Part shown: positions 1 through 6,292 of the stretch, in pieces
Layout: each line of letters starts with the position of its first letter
How positions within the stretch are numbered: position 1 is the first letter of the stretch
Origin: Bacteroidota bacterium
GTDB lineage: Bacteria; Bacteroidota; Bacteroidia; Flavobacteriales; Flavobacteriaceae
Direction of reading: 5' to 3'
DNA length: 8,223 nt
Assembly: GCA_009936675.1 (NCBI GenBank)
Contig: JAACDY010000175.1
Location: 1-8,223, forward strand
Position numbers and translations under genes: made by a program
Notes under the pieces: generated by a model
Seen by the model: only the letters and a program-made list of their open reading frames with translations
Databases searched by the model: none
Told to the model about the DNA's origin: nothing

Positions 1-216
1 ATTCAAAATTATCACAGACCAGTACGTATAACTTATGGTAAAGGCAATCATGCGATTCGTTATGGAAAGTGGAGATATATAAGTTATAAAGATGGTGGGG
101 ATGAGTTATACAACCATGAAAACGACCCCAATGAATGGTTGAATTTATCTAAAAAAACTGAACACCAAGAATTGATCCAAAAGCTAAAAAAATACCTGCC
201 CAAAAGAGAGAAGTAA
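1..216 (+). CDS. Sulfatase, C-terminal fragment (iduronate-2-sulfatase-like); 5' end outside the window
   Basis: Reading from the first base gives 71 codons and a TAA stop at 214-216. The catalytic part is missing because the gene starts before the window, so this is a truncation by the window and not a pseudogene. The visible part is the C-terminal subdomain of an alkaline-phosphatase-fold sulfatase: an 'IRYGKWRYI' strand (residues 19-27) followed by 'DELYNHENDPNEWLNL' (34-49). That layout, with a YRYI strand, then an ELY-D/N-H turn, then NDPNEW-NL, is typical of iduronate-2-sulfatase-like S1 enzymes (S1_7 type), from general knowledge of the family. A lysine-rich tail ends the protein. It converges on the next gene with 14 bases between the two stops. 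By context it probably removes sulfate from an algal or animal polysaccharide; the substrate cannot be told from this piece. Other S1 subfamilies with similar tails are possible. Confidence 0.82.
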   Translation: MQNYHRPVRITYGKGNHAIRYGKWRYISYKDGGDELYNHENDPNEWLNLSKKTEHQELIQKLKKYLPKREK

Positions 217-230
217 GTCAGCAATAAACC

Positions 231-1883
231 TTAATTTCTAGATGCACTAATTTTATTGATTTCTTCCCATGGGATTACTCCAATTTTGGAAGCCCAACTG
301 AAGTACATTGCAATCATTTCTTCAGCCTTTTCCGGCTCTGATAATATTAGATTATTCTGTTCAGTACGATCAGTTGACAAATTGTAGAGTTCCCAATTGT
401 TGGGGTTTCCTTTCTCCCAATCCTGAACCAATTTATAGTCTCCCAATCGAACGGCCTTATTCCCTTCATGTTCCCAAAATATGGGCTCGTAGTGAATTTC
501 CTCTGTGGATCCTGAGAATATAGGAAGTAGACTTTTCCCAGAAATGGATTTAATTTTATTGCCATTGTATTCTTTAGGGTGTTGGGTTTTTGCCAATGCT
601 TGACAAGTAGCCATGATGTCGGGTAAAAAACCATATTGATTAATGGTTTGACCCTTAATACTTTCTGAGATTCCCTCAGGCCAATGGACGATAAAAGGGG
701 TGCCGATTCCTCCTTCATGGACCCAATGTTTATATGATCGGTAGGGTGTGTTTGAAGCATTTGCCCAGGCCTTACCATAGGTTAATGCGAACCCATTTTT
801 GGTTTCCAATTGTTCTTTCGGGCCACTACCCAACATGTCAAATTCGGCACAAGCACCATTGTCATTTAAAAACATAATTATGGTGTTATCATAAAGCTTT
901 TTTCTTTTTAAGTCATCAACCAATCTCCCAATATTTTGATCCATTCGATCAATCATGGCAGCATATATAGCCATTCTCAGATCCATTTCTTCCTGTTTGA
1001 GTTGATCTAAGGATTCCCAAGAAATAATATCATCAGAACTTAGGCTCCATGAAGCGTCAATAAGCCCCATCTCTATCATTCGATTGTATCTCTGCTGTCG
1101 AAGGCTTTCCCAACCTTTCATATATTTACCCCGATATTTATCTATCTCCGATTTGGGGGCTTGAAGTGGCCAATGAGGCGCGTTATAAGATAGGTAAAGG
1201 AAAAAAGGTTTTTCTTTATTTTCAGCTTTTGCCTCCGATATGAAAGCCATGGCCTTATCCGTAAAAGCATCGGTCGTGTAGTAGTTTTCATTTTTGATGT
1301 CTATTTTTTCATTGCCCTCAAAGATGAATCTTGGTGAATCAGGTTTAAAATAGTTTCCTGCCCCCGAGATGAAACCATAGAATTTGTCAAAACCCCTTTG
1401 AAGTGGCCATTGATTTTTGTCAAAAAAGCTCAAATGCCATTTTCCACTCATCATAGTTGCATAGCCTGCTTGTTTTAAGACTTCCGAGATCGTTACCACA
1501 TTAGAACTAAGTTTTCCCTGGTATTCAGGCACTCCATAATTATGTCCATTCACATCACTAGGGGGATTGGTCATGTGTCCTATTCCTGCCTCGTGGGGAT
1601 ATGCTCCGGTCAGCAAGGAAGCCCTTGTAGGGCAGCATCTGGCCGCATTGTAAAATTGAGTGAATTTTAATCCATCTTTCGCCAAAGAGGCTAGGTTAGG
1701 GGTATTGATTTCGCCACCATAAGGGGCTATATCTGAATAGCCCATGTCATCTGACAATATGATGATAATGTTGGGGCGATCCGCCTGTTGATCTGTTTCT
1801 TTATTGGATTCACATCCAACTAGAGAAATTGATATAAAAACAATAAAAAAAAACCTTTTAAGGGAGACGATATCTCTGTTCAT
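231..1883 (-). CDS. Lipoprotein arylsulfatase, S1 family (S1_4-like)
   Basis: A 550-residue sulfatase of normal length for the family. I chose the ATG at 1883 because it begins a lipoprotein signal: basic N-terminus, hydrophobic stretch and lipobox LVGC with Cys24. An upstream ATG at 1943 would add 20 residues, bury that signal and overlap the preceding gene. Metal ligands Asp45-Asp46 sit in ILSDDMG. The catalytic motif is Cys83-Cys84-Pro-Thr-Arg87, with Cys83 (codon 1637-1635) the residue expected to become formylglycine. The second signature GYATMMSGKWH holds Lys148 and His150. His237 lies in APHWPLQAP, and Asp341-Asn342 in NDNG complete the calcium site. HWVHEGG and the C-terminal WELYNLSTDRTEQNNL resemble Pseudomonas-type arylsulfatases. 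It hydrolyses sulfate esters, probably on oligosaccharides at the cell envelope. It starts 20 bp after the upstream sulfatase stop, so the two are likely one transcript. Sulfatase function is near certain; the subfamily is less so. Confidence 0.95.
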   Translation of the reverse strand: MNRDIVSLKRFFFIVFISISLVGCESNKETDQQADRPNIIIILSDDMGYSDIAPYGGEINTPNLASLAKDGLKFTQFYNAARCCPTRASLLTGAYPHEAGIGHMTNPPSDVNGHNYGVPEYQGKLSSNVVTISEVLKQAGYATMMSGKWHLSFFDKNQWPLQRGFDKFYGFISGAGNYFKPDSPRFIFEGNEKIDIKNENYYTTDAFTDKAMAFISEAKAENKEKPFFLYLSYNAPHWPLQAPKSEIDKYRGKYMKGWESLRQQRYNRMIEMGLIDASWSLSSDDIISWESLDQLKQEEMDLRMAIYAAMIDRMDQNIGRLVDDLKRKKLYDNTIIMFLNDNGACAEFDMLGSGPKEQLETKNGFALTYGKAWANASNTPYRSYKHWVHEGGIGTPFIVHWPEGISESIKGQTINQYGFLPDIMATCQALAKTQHPKEYNGNKIKSISGKSLLPIFSGSTEEIHYEPIFWEHEGNKAVRLGDYKLVQDWEKGNPNNWELYNLSTDRTEQNNLILSEPEKAEEMIAMYFSWASKIGVIPWEEINKISASRN

Positions 1884-1903
1884 AATTTTGAAATGATTAA
1901 TGT

Positions 1904-3412
1904 CTAAATTTTTGATTTTAACTTTTGGACATACGAATACCATTCACCCTTTCCTGTTCTATTCTGCCTCGATATGGCTTTCATTTCCGACTCAATGCCC
2001 AAATCTCCCTGCTGATTCATCCATGACTGAAGTTGTGCCTTTAAATCTTTTTTTATTTCAAGATATTCAACATGATTGGCAAGATTGTTTTTTTCGTATG
2101 GATCATTCTCTAAATCGTACAACTCTTCATAAGATCTTTTTTTGTATTGTTTTACCCAATTCAATTCATCCTCAGTCTGGGCATTTTCAACCCATGATTG
2201 ATAGATTAAAGATATGGGCCTTTGTTTGTCCTTGGCGGTGAGGATATTATAGAAAAAATCGTTGTGACTCAAATTTTGTATATACTTGTATTTAATGGAG
2301 CGAACAGATCTGATGGGATAAGATTCAGAACCATTGATTACCCCTCTGGTGGTATGAACCCCATAAGTATAGTCTCGGTGTTTTTGGGTCTCTCCTTTCA
2401 TGGCAGGGTAAAAACTCTTACCATCAAAGTTTTTATTTCCTGAGGCATCGGCAATACCTACATCAAAATGTAATGGATTTTGACCCACGGCATCAAGAAG
2501 GGTAGGTACAATATCAACATATTGGGTGGTGGCCTTATTTCTAGTGTTGGGTTCAATTTTTCCAGGCCATTTGGCAATAAAAGCGGTTTTCAATCCCAAG
2601 TCATAGCAGGTCCATTTTCCATAAGGGAATGAGTAACCTTGTTCGCTGGTAAAAATTGAAATGGTATTATTGGTTTTTTCAGCTTTGTCGATAATGTCCA
2701 AGGTTTTCCCCAAAAGACTGTCCATATAGGTGATTTCATTGTAATAGGAACTTAGATGAGAACGGGTCAAAGGAGAATCCACCATATACTCAGGAATGGT
2801 TAAATCTTCGGCTTTGTATTGATCAGAATTACCTCTATTCCAAGGGGAGTGAGGCTGATTTTGTGCTATTATCAAAAAAAAGGGTTTTTCTCCAGAGACT
2901 ATAGGTTTGATTTTATCCAAATCAATATCATCTCCGTCAACTCCCGTATCGTGCTGAACCCCTCCCAAATAATTTATAGGAACGGAATCGGATGGCCCAT
3001 AGTGTTTCTTTCCAATAAGTGCAACTTCATATCCCATATCGCCAAAGTGGTGTGCAAAGCTTCTAACGCCTCTATATACTTCTGAGTGGTTGGGAAATGC
3101 TCCACTTCTTATGGGATACAAACCAGTCATCAGCTGTTGACGAGAAGGGGCACACATGGCCGTTGAAGTAAACATATTGTCAAAACTTATTCCTTCATTT
3201 GCCAGTCTTTGAATGTTTGGTGTTTTGACCACTGTATTTCCGTAGGGCTCACAATCATTCCAATTCATATCATCCCCCATAAATATTAAAATATTGGGAA
3301 GTGATTTATTCTTAAGATTTGATTCAGCATTTTTTTGATTGCAAGAAAAAACGAAAAAAGAAGTCGCTAAAAGGCACAGAAATTTCAGATTTAAATAGTT
3401 TTTTGATTTCAT
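1904..3412 (-). CDS. Lipoprotein sulfatase, S1 family (distant heparan N-sulfatase-like type, subfamily uncertain)
   Basis: A 502-residue sulfatase starting at the ATG at 3412. It begins with a lipoprotein signal ending in lipobox VFSC (Cys24). Asp47-Asp48 in MGDDMNW are metal ligands. The core motif is Cys87-Ala-Pro-Ser-Arg91 followed by QQLMTGLYP, so Cys87 is the expected formylglycine site. GYEVALIGKKHYGP (127-140) is the second signature, with Lys135 and His137. His188 lies in QPHSPW. Where most relatives have Asp-Asn or Asp-His-Gly, this protein has Ser256-Glu257-Gln258-Gly, a double lengthening of the metal-site pair, followed by GKWTCYD. My impression is that this 'SEQG...KWTCYD' form belongs to a recognisable subgroup and is not damage, since all other motifs are intact. 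The C-terminal YEELYDLENDPYEKNNLA is standard. It is the first gene of the pair with 231-1883. The substrate is unknown, and the S1_8-like label is tentative. Confidence 0.93.
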   Translation of the reverse strand: MKSKNYLNLKFLCLLATSFFVFSCNQKNAESNLKNKSLPNILIFMGDDMNWNDCEPYGNTVVKTPNIQRLANEGISFDNMFTSTAMCAPSRQQLMTGLYPIRSGAFPNHSEVYRGVRSFAHHFGDMGYEVALIGKKHYGPSDSVPINYLGGVQHDTGVDGDDIDLDKIKPIVSGEKPFFLIIAQNQPHSPWNRGNSDQYKAEDLTIPEYMVDSPLTRSHLSSYYNEITYMDSLLGKTLDIIDKAEKTNNTISIFTSEQGYSFPYGKWTCYDLGLKTAFIAKWPGKIEPNTRNKATTQYVDIVPTLLDAVGQNPLHFDVGIADASGNKNFDGKSFYPAMKGETQKHRDYTYGVHTTRGVINGSESYPIRSVRSIKYKYIQNLSHNDFFYNILTAKDKQRPISLIYQSWVENAQTEDELNWVKQYKKRSYEELYDLENDPYEKNNLANHVEYLEIKKDLKAQLQSWMNQQGDLGIESEMKAISRQNRTGKGEWYSYVQKLKSKI

Positions 3413-3652
3413 TTAATTCAATAGTAATGATTAGTTTAAAAAAAAAAATAAGCTTAAATTTATGAATTATTACTGAACAAACCCTCTAAAAACCATCCCT
3501 AATAGATCCACTTTAAATCACCTTGTTCTTCTTGTCATTTTTAGATATAAATCATATGGAATGTTGTTGTCTTAGTAGATATCCCAATCAGCGAAATTAG
3601 GCTTGGAAAAGGGAATTCGTTATTGCAAAAAATTCAATCTTAATTCAGACAA
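3413..3652. other. 240 bp non-coding gap between glycosidase and sulfatase pair
   Basis: AT-rich sequence with no open frame of note and no clear stem-loop plus T-run terminator in either direction. It separates two genes on the same strand, so the sulfatase pair may have its own promoter near 3455-3481 or may be read through from the glycosidase. Run of 11 A on the plus strand lies at 3438-3448, in the leader of the sulfatase pair. Confidence 0.6.
3455..3481 (-). promoter_or_regulatory. Possible Bacteroidota-type promoter for the sulfatase pair
   Basis: On the minus strand TTTG (3481-3478) is followed after 15 bases by TAAATTTA (3462-3455), one base off the TAnnTTTG -7 element. It lies 42 bases before the start codon, at a sensible leader length. 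The spacing is shorter than the usual roughly 17-23 bases and the sequence is very AT-rich, so a chance match is quite possible. Confidence 0.25.
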
Positions 3653-4729
3653 TCAATCCAAAGGAATGAAAAGAGAATAGGAATTTTTGTTTTTTTCAAA
3701 TACGGCTACCGTCAAGACTTTGGCAACACCATCCTCAACATAAATAAAGGGTCTCTCTAACCGACTGGCATTTATTTCAGTACCATCAGCTTTTTTTACG
3801 GCTTTATCCAATACTTTGTAATGTTTTGCATTTTCCCAGTTAAGACCATCGACAGAAGTAATCATACCCATATATCCAAACGCGTGATAAACACCATAAT
3901 ATCTACTTCTTTTTTCATCATACCAAATGGCGGGGTCTTCTGAATTTAAATTTCCCACGGCGAGTTTGGGTTGAATTTCCCAAGGGCCCATAGGAGAATC
4001 TGATAAGGCGATGGCCTGACTTCTTATGAGTTCATTTGGACCAGGCCATTTGCCATTGGCGTATTCTACATTGGGCTTGTCCCCCCTAACAATCATAATA
4101 TATCCTCCATCAGGTCTTTTTGCCACGGCCGGATTACAAGTAATTTGAGCAATCGGGCCCGAAGGTTCCAAAATAGGTTTATCTAATCTTTCCCAAGGGC
4201 CATTGATGTTTTCTGAGACCGCAACCCCGATGCGTTGATTCATTCTTACAATCGATCTAAATGGATTGGGAATGCCTTGAGTTCTGGCTTGATCAAACTC
4301 CTCTTCAGAAAATTTCCAGTCCCCCGAATTGGTGGACATATAATACAAATAGTATTTACCATCAAAGAACTTGATTCTTGGATTGTGTGCCGTATAGGCA
4401 TCCCAATAATCCGGCCCCCGGCCTTCTAGAACGATTTCTTGGTGAACATAGGGCCCAGCGGCAGAATCGGAAATGGCATGCGATACAACCCCATCGGTCA
4501 GCCATGATTTGAACCCGATTTTTTTCGACATTTGAGCATAGAACAGATGATATTTTCCATCTTCTCCTTTTATCATGGAGGAACCCCAATTGTGATAGTC
4601 GGGATTTTGAAGGATGTTTTCTTTCCTAACTTCTGAAATCTTATCCGCCAAATTGAGGTCATCTGTATGGCTTTGCCCAAATATCATCATGGGTAAAAAA
4701 AGCAGAATGGAGTAAATGATTTTCTTCAT
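3653..4729 (-). CDS. Secreted five-bladed beta-propeller glycoside hydrolase (GH43-like clan)
   Basis: A 358-residue protein from the ATG at 4729, chosen because it opens a clean type I signal peptide (MKKIIYSILLFLPMMIFGQ, cleavage about residue 19-20). The same frame stays open to 4855, but those 42 residues would hide the signal and cover the likely promoter. The body shows the repeating propeller blades of the GH43/GH32/GH117/GH130 group: DGKYHLFYAQ (57-66), DSAAGPY (88-94), then Trp109-Asp110-Ala-Tyr-Thr-Ala-His115-Asn-Pro, DGKYYLYYMS (123-132), ENINGPWE, Glu264-Asp265-Pro in NSEDPAIWYD, and RLERPFIY (323-330). Acidic residues Asp110 and Asp265 are candidates for pocket residues; the usual first-blade Asp is not obvious (NWGSS there instead), so catalytic roles are unassigned. 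It probably cleaves a sugar linkage in the periplasm after the neighbouring sulfatases act. The exact family and linkage are unknown. Confidence 0.85.
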   Translation of the reverse strand: MKKIIYSILLFLPMMIFGQSHTDDLNLADKISEVRKENILQNPDYHNWGSSMIKGEDGKYHLFYAQMSKKIGFKSWLTDGVVSHAISDSAAGPYVHQEIVLEGRGPDYWDAYTAHNPRIKFFDGKYYLYYMSTNSGDWKFSEEEFDQARTQGIPNPFRSIVRMNQRIGVAVSENINGPWERLDKPILEPSGPIAQITCNPAVAKRPDGGYIMIVRGDKPNVEYANGKWPGPNELIRSQAIALSDSPMGPWEIQPKLAVGNLNSEDPAIWYDEKRSRYYGVYHAFGYMGMITSVDGLNWENAKHYKVLDKAVKKADGTEINASRLERPFIYVEDGVAKVLTVAVFEKNKNSYSLFIPLD

Positions 4730-4738
4730 TATAAATAT

Positions 4739-4763
4739 TTTCAGTTGGATTGATTTCAGTTGG
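4739..4763. repeat. Tandem 10-base direct repeat in the glycosidase leader
   Basis: TTTCAGTTGG occurs at 4739-4748 and again at 4754-4763, a 15-base period. Read on the minus strand it is CCAACTGAAA, and the nearer copy ends about 10 bases before the glycosidase start. It lies downstream of the candidate promoter, so it would be inside the leader RNA. It could be a regulator or RNA-binding site, or a small duplication by chance. Confidence 0.6.
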
Positions 4764-4770
4764 GACCCCA

Positions 4771-4804
4771 CTAATATATAAAGAAAAAAGATCAGAATTC
4801 TCAA
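4771..4804 (-). promoter_or_regulatory. Possible promoter for the glycosidase gene
   Basis: Minus-strand TTG (4804-4802), then 23 bases, then TATATTAG (4778-4771), which matches TAnnTTTG at all but one fixed position. It lies 41 bases before the start codon at 4729. The spacing is at the long end for this promoter class, so confidence is low. Confidence 0.28.
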
Positions 4805-4944
4805 GTGGTTCTGGTATAGATTAGTGAATGGCGATTTATTTAACCGTATAATCAAGACCGAGGTACAGTCGATGAACCTTCCACAAATCGAATTGATTTT
4901 GATTCTAATGAATATGTCTATATTTATGATTCATAAATCATTAA

Positions 4945-6039
4945 ATGGCAGCCATGAACAGCTTATATTATTTGCTAATTGTCTTTTTTTGCACTCTTCA
5001 GGGATTTTCTCAAGCAGCAAACAGCGATCAAAAAGTTTTTTTTATTACCCTAGATGGTTTGAGATGGCAGGAGTTGTTTTCGGGTGCCGATTCGCTGTTG
5101 GTCACCAATGAAAAATACGTTGAGCATCCCGATAAGGTCTACGAAAGGTCTTGGGCCTCAAGCCCTGAGGAAAGAAGAAAGCGACTGATGCCTTTTGTCT
5201 GGAACCAAGTGGCCAATATGGGCCAAATTTATGGCAATAGAACTTTGGGCAACAAGGTCAATCTCACCAATGGGATGTGGTTTTCCTATCCAGGTTATAA
5301 TGAAATACTCACGGGTAGGGCAGACGATCAAAACATAAATAGCAATGATAAAATCCCCAATCCCAACGAAACTGTTTTGGAACAATTTGCCAAAGTCTAT
5401 GGCAAAAATCGTGTCGCAGCTTTTGGCAGTTGGGATGTTTTCGATTCCATTGTCAACCAGGAAAGGTCGGGGATTTACACCAACAGCGGTTTCGAACCTT
5501 CCACCGATTTTCCACTCACACCACAGGAAGAACTGCTCAACGAGCTTCAACGTCAAATTCCAAGTCCTTGGGGGTCTGTCAGGCTCGATGGTTTTACCCA
5601 TCAATTTGCCAAAGCCTATCTTGACAAACATCAACCCGATTTGATCTACATCGCTTATGGAGAAACCGATGACTTTGCCCATAATGGAGATTATGAATCC
5701 TATCTAAAGTCCACCAAAAATACCGATGCACTTATTGAGGATTTATGGAATTATACCCAACAAAGCAGTCATTATCGTGGAAAAACTACTTTCATCATCA
5801 GCACAGATCACGGAAGGGGAACAGTTCCTATTGATAGTTGGAGAAGTCATGGTAAAAAAATCAATGGATCCGATCAAACGTGGATCATTGTTTTTGGAAA
5901 AGGGGTAAAAACTTTGGGGGAAGTTGCTAGTGAAGGTCAACTTTTTACCCATCAGTTGGCTCCAACAGTGCGGCTGCTTTTCGATTTGCCCCAAAAGCAA
6001 GAAAAAGGTTTTGGTCTGCCCATGCTTTTGAATGAGTAA
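4945..6039 (+). CDS. Exported alkaline-phosphatase-superfamily hydrolase (phosphodiesterase/phosphatase-like)
   Basis: A 364-residue protein with a signal peptide of about 23 residues (hydrophobic LYYLLIVFFCTLQGFSQA). The start is either the ATG at 4945 or the one at 4954; neither has a ribosome site that decides. Superfamily metal ligands can be read in order: Asp37 in FITLDGLRW; the probable nucleophile Ser114 in MWFSYPGYNEILTG; Asp242/Asp243 and His246 in GETDDFAHNGDY; Asp288-His289 in ISTDHGRG; and His302 in WRSHGK. This is the two-zinc layout of type I phosphodiesterases, phosphatases and related enzymes, with Ser in place of a sulfatase Cys, so it should act on phosphate esters, not sulfates. 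The substrate is unknown. It diverges from the glycosidase and shares its upstream region, which may mean co-regulation or simply adjacency. Related proteins are often loosely named 'alkaline phosphatase family protein' or 'phosphoglyceromutase'; the latter name is not supported by anything here. Confidence 0.88.
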   Translation: MAAMNSLYYLLIVFFCTLQGFSQAANSDQKVFFITLDGLRWQELFSGADSLLVTNEKYVEHPDKVYERSWASSPEERRKRLMPFVWNQVANMGQIYGNRTLGNKVNLTNGMWFSYPGYNEILTGRADDQNINSNDKIPNPNETVLEQFAKVYGKNRVAAFGSWDVFDSIVNQERSGIYTNSGFEPSTDFPLTPQEELLNELQRQIPSPWGSVRLDGFTHQFAKAYLDKHQPDLIYIAYGETDDFAHNGDYESYLKSTKNTDALIEDLWNYTQQSSHYRGKTTFIISTDHGRGTVPIDSWRSHGKKINGSDQTWIIVFGKGVKTLGEVASEGQLFTHQLAPTVRLLFDLPQKQEKGFGLPMLLNE

Positions 6040-6160
6040 TCTCTGGGAATTAAGCATTTTTTTGTCAGAGAGATCATCGGTTGAACCACAAGCTTTGCCA
6101 AAGTATTTTATCGACCTTATGGGTTAAAGCATAAAATTAAGACCAGTGTTGGGTTTTTAA

Positions 6161-6179
6161 ATACTGCATTTATACTGCA
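6161..6179. repeat. Short direct repeat ATACTGCA with 11-base period
   Basis: Two identical copies, 6161-6168 and 6172-6179, place the same bases one DNA helical turn apart. They lie about 90 bases upstream of the candidate -7 element of the membrane-protein gene. This spacing would suit a dimeric DNA-binding protein, but no regulator is known and chance is possible. Confidence 0.45.
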
Positions 6180-6266
6180 ATTCATAAAATATTTACCGAT
6201 TTCTCATGTTTTACAACGCTACAGTTCTATTTTTGAGGTTGTTATACTATTTACTATATTAAAATT

Positions 6267-6274
6267 TATCTTTG
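6267..6274 (+). promoter_or_regulatory. Consensus Bacteroidota -7 promoter element (TATCTTTG)
   Basis: TATCTTTG matches the TAnnTTTG -7 element of Bacteroidota primary sigma factor promoters at every fixed position. Transcription would begin around 6280, about a dozen bases before the ATG at 6293, giving a short leader. The partner -33 element is weak: the nearest TTG (6239-6241) is 25 bases upstream, longer than usual. The element overlaps the TTG triplet at 6272, which argues against that triplet being the start codon. Confidence 0.5.
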
Positions 6275-6292
6275 TTGAATCTATTTAAAGAA

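Larger units (their letters stand above)
4730..4944. promoter_or_regulatory. Divergent intergenic region between the glycosidase and the phosphatase-like gene
   Basis: This 215 bp region must hold the starts of transcription for both diverging genes. I see a weak minus-strand promoter candidate, a tandem 10-base repeat in the glycosidase leader, and a short inverted repeat ATGATT-cata-AATCAT at 4926-4941 that ends three bases before the ATG at 4945. No good plus-strand TAnnTTTG element was found. Confidence 0.5.
6040..6292. other. 253 bp non-coding gap before the membrane-protein gene
   Basis: No gene is visible. Just after the phosphatase-like stop, TCTCTG (6040-6045) and CAGAGA (6066-6071) are perfectly complementary, but with a 20-base loop and with the T-run inside the loop, so it is not a convincing terminator. 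An 8-base direct repeat ATACTGCA lies at 6161-6168 and 6172-6179. The promoter of the next gene probably lies at the right-hand end. Confidence 0.55.

Noticed and set aside
347..778. 143-codon minus-strand frame inside the 231-1883 sulfatase
   Set aside because: It is on the same strand but in another frame of a sulfatase whose own frame is intact to its C-terminal motif; it has no features of its own.
1635..1637. Adjacent cysteines in the sulfatase active site (Cys83-Cys84) as an oddity
   Set aside because: The second position of the C-x-P-x-R motif is free, and a Cys there is seen in related arylsulfatases; Cys83 alone fits the formylglycine position.
1884..1943. Twenty-residue N-terminal extension of the sulfatase from an ATG at 1943
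   Set aside because: It overlaps the end of the upstream sulfatase and puts residues in front of a perfectly placed lipoprotein signal that begins at 1883.
4730..4855. 42-residue N-terminal extension of the glycosidase from an ATG at 4855
   Set aside because: It would precede a clean signal peptide starting at 4729 and covers the probable promoter and leader; the extension has no recognisable content.
5158..5682. 174-codon minus-strand open frame inside the phosphatase-like gene
   Set aside because: It lies entirely antisense to a gene with all its family motifs, and its translation shows no domain or sensible composition.
6040..6071. TCTCTG/CAGAGA stem as a terminator of the phosphatase-like gene
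   Set aside because: The stem is only six base pairs, the loop is 20 bases and the T-run falls inside the loop, not after the stem.
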